Assembly (NCBI RefSeq): GCF_014236795.1
Contig: NZ_CP049017.1
Span: 3,636,001 to 3,700,000, forward strand
DNA: 64,000 nucleotides
Direction: 5' to 3'
Source of the DNA: Xanthomonas theicola
Lineage (GTDB): Bacteria; Pseudomonadota; Gammaproteobacteria; Xanthomonadales; Xanthomonadaceae
Shown here: positions 17,184-25,019 of the stretch, piece after piece
Position numbering within the stretch: position 1 is the first letter of the stretch
Layout of the letters: the number at the start of each line of letters is the position of its first letter
The notes under the pieces: model-generated
Told to the model about the DNA's origin: nothing
The model's input: only the letters and a program-made list of their open reading frames with translations
Database searches by the model: none
Made by a program: the position numbers and the translations under genes

Positions 17184-18074
17184 ATGCATGTCCTGGTCAC
17201 CGGCGGCACCGGATTCATCGGCCGCGCGCTGTGCCCCGCCCTGCTCCAGGCCGGGCACCAAGTCAGCGTCCTCACCCGCGATACGGCGCGCGCGGCGCGC
17301 GCGCTGCCGGGCGTGCAGGCGCTCGAAACGTTGCAAGGCGCAGCAACGGCGAACGCGGTGATCAATCTCGCCGGCGAATCGCTGAGCCAAGGCCGCTGGA
17401 ACGAGACCCGCAAGCGCCGCTTCCGCACCTCGCGCATCGGCACCACGCGCGCGCTGATCGACTGGATCGCGCAACTGGACGCGGCGCAGCGCCCGGCGTG
17501 CCTGCTCTCCGGTTCGGCGATCGGCTACTACGGCGACCGCGGCAACGACCTGCTCGACGAGCACAGCCATGCCGGCGCGGATTTTCCCGCGCAACTGTGC
17601 CGCGACTGGGAGGCCGAGGCGCTGCGCGCGCAGGCGCTGGGCGTGCGGACCAGCCTGATCCGCACCGGGGTGGTGCTCGGCGGCGGCGGCGGCGCGCTGG
17701 CGCGGATGCTGCCGCCGTTCCGATTCGGCCTGGGCGGGCGCATGGGCGACGGCCAGCAATGGATGAGTTGGATCCACCGCGACGACCATGTCGGGCTGTT
17801 GCTGTGGCTGTTGCAGCATGGCGGCGACGGCGCCTACAACGCCACCGCGCCGGTGCCGGCGACCAATGCGGATTTCGCCCGGCAGTTGGGCCACGCGCTG
17901 CACCGGCCGGCGTTGCTGCCGCTCCCGGCCGCCGCCCTGCGCCTGGCCTTCGGCGAGATGGCCGACCTGCTGCTGGGCAGCCAGCGCGCGCTGCCGATGC
18001 GGGCGCAGCAAGAGGGCTACGTGTTCCGCCACCCGGAACTGGAAAGCGCGCTGCGCGCGCTGGTCGGCCGTTAG
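17184..18074 (+). CDS. NAD(P)-binding epimerase-like protein, TIGR01777/YfcH family
   Basis: Extended SDR protein of 296 residues. The N-terminal nucleotide site is VLVTGGTGFIGRALCPALLQ. It is followed by NAVINLAGESLSQGRWNETR, which is diagnostic for the TIGR01777 family (LAGE-P-I-xRWT-KK), then the active-site region LLSGSAIGYYGDRG and RTGVVLGGGGGALARMLPPF. The C-terminal DUF1731 part ends FRHPELESALRALVG, also typical of the family. The physiological reaction is unknown; homologues include E. coli YfcH and eukaryotic SDR39U1. Monocistronic; a long hairpin after the stop separates it from the convergent glycine-zipper gene. Confidence 0.93.
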   Translation: MHVLVTGGTGFIGRALCPALLQAGHQVSVLTRDTARAARALPGVQALETLQGAATANAVINLAGESLSQGRWNETRKRRFRTSRIGTTRALIDWIAQLDAAQRPACLLSGSAIGYYGDRGNDLLDEHSHAGADFPAQLCRDWEAEALRAQALGVRTSLIRTGVVLGGGGGALARMLPPFRFGLGGRMGDGQQWMSWIHRDDHVGLLLWLLQHGGDGAYNATAPVPATNADFARQLGHALHRPALLPLPAAALRLAFGEMADLLLGSQRALPMRAQQEGYVFRHPELESALRALVGR

Positions 18075-18109
18075 CGGGTTTCGATCCTGGCCGACGCCGC
18101 ACGGGCGCC

Positions 18110-18157
18110 GCAACGCAAATGCCCCGGTGGACATGACCCGCCGGGGCGTTTGCGTTG
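18110..18157. terminator. Long hairpin, likely bidirectional terminator
   Basis: The arms GCAACGCAAATGCCCCGG (18110-18127) and CCGGGGCGTTTGCGTTGC (18140-18157) pair over 18 positions with one mismatch around a 12-base loop. It lies between convergent genes ending at 18074 and 18199. A/T content at the stem base is modest (CAAA/TTTG), so termination is likely but not certain. Confidence 0.7.
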
Positions 18158-18198
18158 CTCGCTGGCGCTGCGCCGCGATGGCCCATCGCGGCCCGGCC

Positions 18199-18567
18199 TC
18201 AGTAGCGCTTGCAGACGGTCTCGACCACGCGGTTGCCGTTGGACTGCTGGCGCTGGCCCTGGATGTAGCGTCCGGTGGCGCCGCCGGCGACCGCACCGCC
18301 GATCGTGGCCAGCTTCTTGCCGTCGCCCTTGCCGACCTGGTTGCCAAGCAGTCCGCCGATCGCCGCGCCGGCCACGGTGCCGCCGATGCGGTTCGGGTCG
18401 GTGTTGTTCTTCTGCACCGCGACCTTCTTGCAGTGCACGCGGGTGCCGTCGTTGAAGCGGCGTCCGGCGTCTTCGGGCCCATAGTGCCGCTGCGCCTGCG
18501 CCAATGGTGCGGCAGCAGTGGCGACGGCGAGCACGGTGAGACACAACGCGGATTTGAGATTATTCAT
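18199..18567 (-). CDS. Glycine-zipper 2TM-domain periplasmic protein
   Basis: A 122-residue exported protein. The signal peptide is residues 1-25 (LTVLAVATAAAPLAQA). The mature part starts RHYGPEDAGRRFNDGTRVHC and contains a Gly-zipper (IGGTVAGAAIGGLLGNQVGK, then GGAVAGGATGRYI) of the RcnB/SlyB-like 2TM class found in outer-membrane or envelope-associated proteins. Two Cys (in VHCKK and VCKRY) could form a disulfide. The family is widespread with several copies per genome in xanthomonads; proposed roles are in envelope integrity. Single gene. Confidence 0.85.
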   Translation of the reverse strand: MNNLKSALCLTVLAVATAAAPLAQAQRHYGPEDAGRRFNDGTRVHCKKVAVQKNNTDPNRIGGTVAGAAIGGLLGNQVGKGDGKKLATIGGAVAGGATGRYIQGQRQQSNGNRVVETVCKRY

Positions 18568-18706
18568 GAGGTCTGCTCCTGGGTGGCTGGCCGCTGCATG
18601 CCGATACGCATCGCGCGCTCGGCAGGCGCCACCTTTGCATCGCGTTCGCGAATGAATCGTGAAGCGGAAACGCCTCTATTCAGCTTCCGATGCCGTGCGT
18701 AAACGC

Positions 18707-19375
18707 TCAGCGCGGCGCACTGCCGCCGTTGGCGGCGGGCGCGACCGCGCCGTCCTCGGTCGCGGCCGGCCCTGGCGTCGGCGCAGGCGCAGGCGTCGGT
18801 GCGGGCCTGGGCATGGCCGCCGGCGACGACGGTTCGGCCGCGGCCGGCTTGGCCTTCGGCAGGTACTGCGCCATGCGCTCGAAGAAGCGCTTGTAGAAAT
18901 CGCTGTCCTGCACCGTGCTGCTGGCCACCCGCACCAGCGAGTCGTCGCTGCTGCCCACCGGCAGCGACACCGAGCCGAGCACGCCGACGCCGACGCTGGC
19001 CGAGGTGGCGCTCTTCTTCAGTGCGTAGCGGTCCTGCAGCGCACTGACAAACACCCATGATGCGTCCTGGCCGTGCGCCACGCACGACACGCGCAGCTCC
19101 AGCTGCTCGTGCGACTCCTGGTTCGGCTGGAAGTTCTTGGTGCCCTCGACCGCATCGGCGGTGGCCTTGGACACGACGTAGCCCTGGCTCAGCAGCGCGC
19201 GCCGTGCCGATTCGCAGGCCTGCGCCGGCTGCAGCGGGTAGCTGCGCGAATAGGTGTTGTCGGAATTGAAGGTCTCCTTCACCAGGCCGTCCTGCTTGCG
19301 GTTGAAGCAGCCGCTCAGGCCGATCGCGACCAGCACGAGCGCAGGAAAGGCGAGGACGTTGGAAGAAGCGGACAT
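18707..19375 (-). CDS. DUF2242 family lipoprotein
   Basis: A 222-residue lipoprotein. The signal sequence with lipobox is VLVAIGLSGC (Cys near residue 23). It is followed by the conserved start of DUF2242 (LVKETFNSDNTYSRSYPLQP), a Cys in ACESARRALLSQGY, then NFQPNQESHEQLELRVSC and a DSFYKRFFERM-type region near the end of the domain. The C-terminal 40 residues are a low-complexity Ala/Pro tail (APTPAPAPTPGPA), probably an extended linker. Function of the family is unknown. The start at 19375 gives a proper lipoprotein signal. A degraded methylase gene lies upstream on the same strand. Confidence 0.85.
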   Translation of the reverse strand: MSASSNVLAFPALVLVAIGLSGCFNRKQDGLVKETFNSDNTYSRSYPLQPAQACESARRALLSQGYVVSKATADAVEGTKNFQPNQESHEQLELRVSCVAHGQDASWVFVSALQDRYALKKSATSASVGVGVLGSVSLPVGSSDDSLVRVASSTVQDSDFYKRFFERMAQYLPKAKPAAAEPSSPAAMPRPAPTPAPAPTPGPAATEDGAVAPAANGGSAPR

Positions 19376-19455
19376 GGCCGTGGACCGAAGGGATGACGAA
19401 CCAGACAAGCATAGCCGCAAGCGTGTCGAGGTGGTCTTGATGCCGCCGCCAGCGC

Positions 19456-19942
19456 TCATCCCGCGGTTAGCCAGTCCAGCGCCCGCCGCGGCGACAGGTC
19501 CAGCTGCAGCAGGCCGCCGCCGCGATCGCGGCGTTCGGCATGCAGGTAATCGCAGGCGTCGCGCAGGGCCAGGGCCGGCGGCGGCGCCAACGCGCCGTCG
19601 ATCACCACGTTCTCCAGCATTGCAACGCAGAAGCCGGCGCCGCGCAGGCAACGGCCGACCGCGTGGAAGACCGCGCGCAGGCCATGAGGCAGGCGGCATA
19701 GTCGGCACTGGCGTAGCGCTGACCCGGCGCCGCCGCGCCCGGCCAGGCGCCGCCGAAGTACGGCGCACTGGTCAGGCGCAACTCGTCCGGCACATCCAGC
19801 GCGAACTGCGGCAGCGCGCCGACCCGTATTGTCAGCGTCCAACCCGAGCCGCTGCAGCCGCTCGCGCGCCAACGCCGCGCGCGGCGCATCGATCTCCAGG
19901 CCCAGCCCGCGCCGCCCTTCCAGCGCGGCGGCGAGCAACATG
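19456..19942 (-). pseudogene. Remnant of a DNA (N6/N4) methylase-like gene
   Basis: Minus-strand pieces in three frames give the second half of an SAM-dependent DNA methylase-like protein: LLAAALEGRRGLGLEIDAPR (the part after the DPxCGSG motif), ARERLQRLGLDAD, then in another frame VGALPQFALDVPDELRLTSA with the TSPPYF-type motif altered to TSAPYF, and RYASADYAACL. After a second shift come AVFHAVGRCLRGAGFCVAML and ENVVIDGALAPPPAL. The N-terminus is missing: similarity begins at once 18 bp after the nadV stop. At least two frameshifts occur (about 19830 and 19690). The motif replacement also argues against activity. Dead gene, probably truncated when the nadV region was rearranged. Confidence 0.6.
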
Positions 19943-19960
19943 GGACATCTACCGCGGCGC

Positions 19961-21385
19961 CTACAGACGCGCCGCGTTCGCGCGCGCACGCACCTGGGCC
20001 AGGGTCCAGTCGTGCAGCAAGCGGCCGTTCTCCCACACCGTGACCATCGCGTCCTCGTAGCCGGCGGGCCGCGCCAACCCATCCGGCGACGCGACCGCAG
20101 CCGGCACCGGTTCGGTCCGATAGCCGCCGTACTCGCGATGGCGCAGCAGGCTCATGCGGCCGCGCTTGCTGAGCTTGCCGTTGTCGGTGATCGGGGCCTT
20201 GTAGACGTCGATCCAGCTACCGTCCACGCGGGCGGCCGAGCACTTCAATGCGAACTTCTGGGTGTCGCGGTCCAGCCGCTGCAGCAGCGCGCCGCCCATG
20301 CCGAAGGCGACGTTGTCGGTGGCGTAGCCGGCGCTGGTGACGCGTTCCAGGATGGCGCGGATGCTGGTCGGGTCGACCCCGTCGCCCTGGATCACGCGCA
20401 CGTGGTCGAGCACCTTGTAGCCCTTGCCGTTGACGCTGTGGCCAAAGGCCTCGTCGAGCAGTTCCAGGCATTGGTGCACCACCGCGACCGGGTCGCCGGA
20501 ATCGGGGCGGATCACCACCGTGGCGCCGGACGCGATCACTTCCGCGCGCAACGTGGTGCCCCAGTGCGCGCGGATCGCGTGGAAGATGTCGTAGCTGTCC
20601 GAGACCACTGCGACGATGCCGCCCGGCTTGCCGAACTGCCTAAGCATGTTGCGGTACGCGTCCACTTCGCGCTCGCGGCCCCAGCTGGTGATGGTGCTGT
20701 GCTCGGCAGCGGGAATCGAGTAGCCGGCCATCGGCTCGTGGTAGTGGGCGCGCGCCAGCAGCAGTCCGGACACGGTATCGGTGCCGAGGAAGTTGACCAG
20801 GTGCGCGGCGCCGCCGATCGCCGCCGACTCCAGGCTGGACACGCCGCGCGCGCCGAAGTCGTGCAGCTTGAACGGCAACTGCCCTTCCGGATCGTCGCTG
20901 GTGCGCTCCAGGAACTGGCGGATGGTCTGCTTGGTGTGCCAGCTGACCGTGGCCACGGTGACCGGATACCAGATGCGCAGCAGCAGCGTTTCCAGGTACG
21001 ACGGCACCCAGTAGGCCTGCGCGTCGGTGGACTCGATGGTCATCAGCGCGTTGTGGGTCGGCACCACGCTGCCCTCGGGCACGGCGCGGATGCGGATCGG
21101 CAGCTGTCCGCCGAGACGGTCGACGATGTCGCGCCAGCCGGCCTCGTTGAACGGCTCGCCGTGCGCGGCGAACAGGTCGCGCGCCTCGTCGACGTCGGCA
21201 TGGGTGACGGCGCGGCCCAGCGCCTCCTTGAGGATCGACTGCAGGCCGAAGAACACGGTGCGGTCGTAGACGCCGCCGCGCGATTCCATGTAGAAGAACG
21301 TGGCATCGGTGCCGGCCGGGTACTGCAGCCAGTGGCTGGCCTTGTAGCTGTCGGTGTCGAGCAGCAGGTTGTTCAGGCATTGCAT
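19961..21385 (-). CDS. nadV: Nicotinamide phosphoribosyltransferase
   Basis: Transfers phosphoribose from PRPP to nicotinamide to make NMN, a NAD salvage step in the cytoplasm. The protein is 474 residues, the length of NAMPT/NadV rather than the shorter PncB. Family landmarks are LLLDTDSYKASHWLQYPAGT at the start, TFFYMESRGG, PFKLHDFGARGVSSLESAAI, the SDSYDIFHAI segment, and RPDSGDP with the phosphoribosyl-binding Asp. The RBS AAGGAG lies 9 bp before ATG 21385, which fixes the start. In related genomes nadV sits with nadM (NMN adenylyltransferase/Nudix); here only the tail of nadM remains upstream, so NMN made by NadV must be used by another enzyme. Confidence 0.93.
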   Translation of the reverse strand: MQCLNNLLLDTDSYKASHWLQYPAGTDATFFYMESRGGVYDRTVFFGLQSILKEALGRAVTHADVDEARDLFAAHGEPFNEAGWRDIVDRLGGQLPIRIRAVPEGSVVPTHNALMTIESTDAQAYWVPSYLETLLLRIWYPVTVATVSWHTKQTIRQFLERTSDDPEGQLPFKLHDFGARGVSSLESAAIGGAAHLVNFLGTDTVSGLLLARAHYHEPMAGYSIPAAEHSTITSWGREREVDAYRNMLRQFGKPGGIVAVVSDSYDIFHAIRAHWGTTLRAEVIASGATVVIRPDSGDPVAVVHQCLELLDEAFGHSVNGKGYKVLDHVRVIQGDGVDPTSIRAILERVTSAGYATDNVAFGMGGALLQRLDRDTQKFALKCSAARVDGSWIDVYKAPITDNGKLSKRGRMSLLRHREYGGYRTEPVPAAVASPDGLARPAGYEDAMVTVWENGRLLHDWTLAQVRARANAARL

Positions 21386-21449
21386 GACGGGAAGCTCCTT
21401 CGCGTCGGGGGAAGGCCGGCGGTCTGTCCGCCGGCCGGGAACGCCGCGG

Positions 21450-21749
21450 TCAACCGCGGCCCAGGAAGAACTCGAGCAGGTGCAGGTGGTCTTCGAACAG
21501 TTTCGGACCCATGCCCAGCACTTCGCCGACCGGCACCCAGCGCGCCTTGTCGGCATCGCCGCCGCCGCGCACCTCGGGCAGGTCGCCGAAGCTGAACTCG
21601 AAGTGGAAAGCAGAGGCGATGGTGCGCCCGCGCAGGCTGCGTAGCGGATGATCGAACACGTGGCGGTTCTTCAGCGAGCCCTTCAGCACCGGCAGCGGGA
21701 TCTGGCGCGGTTCGCGGCGGCGACCGCGTCTTCGCCGCTGCCTGCGCAA
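21450..21749 (-). pseudogene. nadM: C-terminal remnant of bifunctional NMN adenylyltransferase/Nudix protein
   Basis: The last 85 codons read PLPVLKGSLKNRHVFDHPLR, SLRGRTIASAFHFEFSFGDL, then DADKARWVPVGEVL and LFEDHLHLLEFFLG. This is the C-terminal end of the Nudix domain of NadM-type proteins, the usual partner of nadV. The NMN adenylyltransferase domain and the catalytic Nudix box (GX5EX7REUXEEXGU) are absent: similarity stops at about 21720 and the upstream sequence is an Arg-rich, repeat-bearing stretch. The remaining 99-codon frame has no credible start. The same orientation and 64-bp spacing to nadV indicate a former nadM-nadV operon. Confidence 0.75.
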
Positions 21750-21875
21750 CGCGGCGACGGCTTGCGTTGCGTGCCTCGCGCCTACGCGCGTTCAAGCTTG
21801 AACGTGCGCGTCGCGCACCGTCATGTGCGCGCTGCGCGCGCTAGATAAATTTCGATTCAAATGACTACATTTATT

Positions 21876-21935
21876 GGAGCGACTTCAGTCACTAAAGGCT
21901 ATGAATTTAAATTGATTCGCGACTGAAGTCGCTCC
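21876..21935. repeat. Perfect 15-bp REP-like palindrome in a low-GC gap
   Basis: GGAGCGACTTCAGTC (21876-21890) and its exact inverse GACTGAAGTCGCTCC (21921-21935) flank a 30-base AT-rich loop. It lies in a low-GC stretch (about 21840-21980) without a gene, between the nadM remnant and the next gene. It is the same family of palindromes as at 6182 and 44025, with GACTTCAGTC in place of GGCTTCAGCC. Confidence 0.85.
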
Positions 21936-22213
21936 ACAACACTCCGATTTCTGAACATACTAGAATCGAAAATGCTCTAGCCCCGTGCTTCCCCGGACAG
22001 GAGCGCGCGGCCACGGCCCATCGCAGTCGCCTTGCTGGCTTGGTCATCGATTGCGAGGACAGCGATGCCGATGCCGGCGCGCGCTTCCGCCGTCGGGCGC
22101 CCGGCTGTCGCGCCGCAGCGGGCTATCCCGAACTCGCGACGCGCCGGCGGCTGGCTGCCTTTCACGTCCGCATGTCACCATTGGCGCGGCCCCTCAGCGC
22201 AAGACACGCCGCC

Positions 22214-23071
22214 ATGCCGAAATCCCCGTTGCTCTCGCGTCCACTGGCGTTGCTGCTAGCGCTGAGCGCAGCGCTCGCCTCGGCACCGGCACGCCCGCAA
22301 GCCACGCTCAAGGTGATGAGCGTCAACGTGCGCGTGCCGGTCGACCAGGATGGCGACAGGCGCTGGGAGATCCGCCGCAGCGCGCTGGCGGCGCTGATCC
22401 GCGCGCAGCATCCGGATGTGGTCGGCACCCAGGAACTGGTCGGGCGGCAGGCCGACTACCTGGCCGCGCAGTTGCCCGGCTATCGCTGGTTCGGCCGCAG
22501 CCGCGACGGCCGCGAGGACGGTGAGCGCATGGGCGTGTTCTACGACGGCCGCCGACTGAAACGCATCGACTCGGGCGACTTCTGGCTGTCGGACACGCCG
22601 GCGGTGGTCGGCAGCATCAGCTGGGGCCACCCGCTGCCGCGCATGGTGAACTGGGGGCTGTTCGAGCGCATCGCCGATGGCCGCCGCTTCTACCTGTTCG
22701 ACACCCACCTGCCCTATCGCGACGAGGACGAGGCGGCGCGCGCCAAGGGCGCTGCGCTGATCCTGGCGCGCCTGCAGGTCCTGCCTGCCGGTGTGCCGGT
22801 GGTGCTCGTCGGCGACTTCAACACGGCACCGGACTCGCCCACCTACCGCACGCTCGTCCCCGCACTGGCCGACGCGCGCGCGCAGGCAGCGCAGCCGCAG
22901 GGGCCGGAAGCGACCTTCCACGATTTCACCGGCCATCCGGATCGGCGCATCGACTGGATCCTGTCGCGCGGACTGCGAACCACCCGCTTCGCCACGCTGG
23001 ACGCGCGGCCGCAGGGGCATTGGCCGTCGGATCACTTCCCGGTCGTCGCCGAGTTCGCCTGGCCGCACTGA
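22214..23071 (+). CDS. Exported endonuclease/exonuclease/phosphatase-family protein
   Basis: A 285-residue protein with a signal peptide (RPLALLLALSAALASAPARP) and one EEP (DNase I-like) domain. Metal- and substrate-site motifs are in order: VMSVNVRV, GTQELVGRQADYLAAQLPGY with the metal-binding Glu, FDTHLPYR, the VVLVGDFNTAPDSPTYR catalytic Asp/Asn, and GHWPSDHFPVVAEF with the general-base His. It most resembles secreted EEP proteins that act on phosphodiesters of unknown type; extracellular DNase or lipid phosphatase are options. The start at 22214 gives a clean signal peptide; ATG at 22172 would add 14 residues. The upstream gap 21950-22213 shows no gene. Confidence 0.85.
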   Translation: MPKSPLLSRPLALLLALSAALASAPARPQATLKVMSVNVRVPVDQDGDRRWEIRRSALAALIRAQHPDVVGTQELVGRQADYLAAQLPGYRWFGRSRDGREDGERMGVFYDGRRLKRIDSGDFWLSDTPAVVGSISWGHPLPRMVNWGLFERIADGRRFYLFDTHLPYRDEDEAARAKGAALILARLQVLPAGVPVVLVGDFNTAPDSPTYRTLVPALADARAQAAQPQGPEATFHDFTGHPDRRIDWILSRGLRTTRFATLDARPQGHWPSDHFPVVAEFAWPH

Positions 23072-23104
23072 GTCCCGCCCCTTCCTGCGCCAACGCGTCA
23101 CGCG

Positions 23105-23980
23105 TCATTGCACGGGCGCGGCCGGTCCGCCATCGGCGTGCGCGCACAACCAGTCCAGCAACTGACGCATCGCCGGCGCCGGCCACCATACGATCGACAG
23201 CTGGCGCGGCGCCCACGGCTCGTGCAGCGGCACCGCGGCCAGCCGCTCGCGCACGCTGACCCGCGCCAGCGCGGCCAGCGGCAGGATCGCCACGCCGGCG
23301 CCGCGCGCCAGCATCCGGCACAGCGGCTCGATGCCATGCACATGGGCGCGGATGCGCAAACGGCCGCCGGCACGCGCGGCCTGGGTACGCAGGTGGTGCT
23401 GCAGCGCGCTGTCGTCGGCCAGGCCGAGGAACTGCGCCTGCCACAGCTGCGCCAGGCGCAGCTACGGCGCCCGCGCCAGCGGATGCGTGGCCGCCGCCAC
23501 CAGCACCAGCCGGTCCTGCCGAAACGGTTGCGCGCGTAGGTCGGCATGGTCGGCGCGTTCCTCGCGCACCGCATCGGCGGCCGCGATGCTGCCCTGCTCG
23601 CGCAAGGCCAGGTCGATGCGCGGATGCGCGACCAGGAACTCGGCCAGCAGTTCGGGCAGCCATTCGTACAGTGCCGCGGTATTGGCCAGCAGCCGCACCG
23701 TGGCCTGATCGCGGCCGGCGTGCTCGCCCAGTTCGGCACGCATCGCCTCGGCCTGGCGCAGCAACTGTCGTGCATGCCGCAACAGCGCGGCGCCGGCGGC
23801 GGTCAGGCTCACGCCACGGCGGCCGCGCTCGAACAGCGCCACCCCGGCCTGCAGTTCCAGCGCACGGATGCGGGCGCTGGCGGCGGCCAGCGACAACGCG
23901 GCGCGCTCGGCGCCGGCAGTGATGCTGCCGGCCTGGGCCACTGCCGCGAACAGCCGCAAGTCGATGAAATCCAGGTGCAT
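23105..23980 (-). pseudogene. LysR-type regulator interrupted by an in-frame TAG
   Basis: A LysR-type transcription factor of about 291 codons. The N-terminal winged helix reads LDFIDLRLFAAVAQAGSITA and continues LQAGVALFERGRRGVSLTAA; the effector domain follows (ATVRLLANTAALYEWLPELL). Codon 173 is TAG (23462-23464). The same frame then continues without a shift as LRLAQLWQAQFLGLADDSAL and AGVAILPLAALARVSVRERL to the natural stop. One base change therefore kills the gene, unless the codon is suppressed or is a sequencing error. It is divergent from the TauE-like gene 85 bp away, which is probably its target and is also broken. Confidence 0.88.
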
Positions 23981-24065
23981 GGCCGCTCCAGCCGTCGCCG
24001 TCGCCGACGTCTGCCTGAAGCAATCGCGCATTGTCCGCTGCCGGCGCACGGTCGATGCTGCCGGC

Positions 24066-24804
24066 ATGGACATGCTCGCTTCCCATCTGCTGCCGATCGC
24101 CGCGGTGTTCTGCCTGGCCGGCTTCGTCAAGGACGTCGCTGGACCGGGCTGCCGACCGTGGCAATGGGCCTGCTGGGGTTGTGGCTGGCGCCGACCGAGG
24201 CGGCCGCGCTGCTGGCCCTGCCCTCGCTGCTGACCAACCTGCAGCAGGCCTGGGGCGCCGACGCGACGGCGCTGTTGCGGCGGCTGTGGCCGCTGCTGGC
24301 GACGATCGTGGTCGGCACCTGGCTCAGCGCCGACCTCCTGGCCGGCGCCGATCCGGCGCTGGCCCGCGCCGGGCTCGGCGCTTTGCTGGCGCTGTACGCG
24401 CTGCTCGGCCTGAGCCGCTGGCAGGGCCGGCTGCCGCCACGGCACGAGCCCTGGGCAGGCCCGGCGGCCGGGCTGGCGACCGGCCTGCTGACCGGCGCCC
24501 CCGGCGTGTTCGTACTGCCGGCGCTGCCCTATCTGGTCGCGCTGGAGCTGCCGCGCAAGACGCTGATGCGCGCGTTGGGCCACTGCTTCTTCACCGCCAC
24601 GCTGGCGCTGGCCGCGGCGCTGGCGTGGCATGGAGCCTTCGCGAACGGCGCGCTCGCGCCCTCGCTGCTGGCGCTGCTGCCGACCGCCGTGGGCATGTGG
24701 GCGGGCGCCTGCGCAGGCGCATCTGCACCGAGGCGTTCCGCCGCGTGTTCTTCCTGACCCTGTTGGCGCTGGGCCTGCAGCAGTTGTGGCAGGTGCTGGG
24801 CTAG
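24066..24804 (+). pseudogene. TauE/SafE-family membrane permease with two frameshifts
   Basis: A sulfite exporter TauE/SafE-type (DUF81) protein expected to have 7-8 TM helices. It starts MDMLASHLLPIAAVFCLAGF at 24066. A frameshift at about 24140 breaks the signature region (expected GFVKGVVGLGLPTVAMGLL). The main frame then runs PTVAMGLLGLWLAPTEAAAL to AVGMWAGACAG, and a second shift at about 24715 gives RRICTEAFRRVFFLTLLALG to the stop at 24804. Both ends and all helices are still recognisable, so decay is recent or the lesions are sequencing errors. Paired divergently with the broken LysR gene. Confidence 0.85.
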
Positions 24805-24867
24805 GACAGTTCCGATCGGCGCGGTGCGCACGACGACAGGGCTGTCAACGCGGCAGGGCCGCCTGTC

Positions 24868-24884
24868 GGGGCTGAAGCCGCTCC
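24868..24884. repeat. Half of a REP-like palindrome
   Basis: GGGGCTGAAGCCGCTCC is one arm of the GGAGCGGCTTCAGCC family. It lies in the 24805-24981 gap between the TauE remnant and prc, where no gene is seen. Confidence 0.5.
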
Positions 24885-24981
24885 AGCGCGGTCGGCCATC
24901 GCCGCGCTGGCCACCATTCCAGAGCGCCCCGGCGCACGGCGGCGCGCAACGCGGGCGATGGCGCGCCTGCGCGAACACCCA

Positions 24982-25012
24982 ACGAAAAGCACGCCACCGC
25001 TAGGCGATGGCG
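24982..25012 (-). terminator. Intrinsic terminator of prc
   Basis: The hairpin CGCCATCGCC / GCGGTGGCG (25012-24992) on the minus strand is followed by TGCTTTTCGTT. It begins 8 bp after the prc stop codon. Confidence 0.75.
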
Positions 25013-25019
25013 CGCCGGC

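Noticed and set aside
15563..18136. Plus-strand open frame of 857 codons
   Set aside because: Mostly antisense of the exported-protein gene and part of the SDR gene in another frame; no protein-like pattern.
18110..18157. Possible attenuator or riboswitch
   Set aside because: A single long hairpin between two convergent stops is better explained as a terminator.
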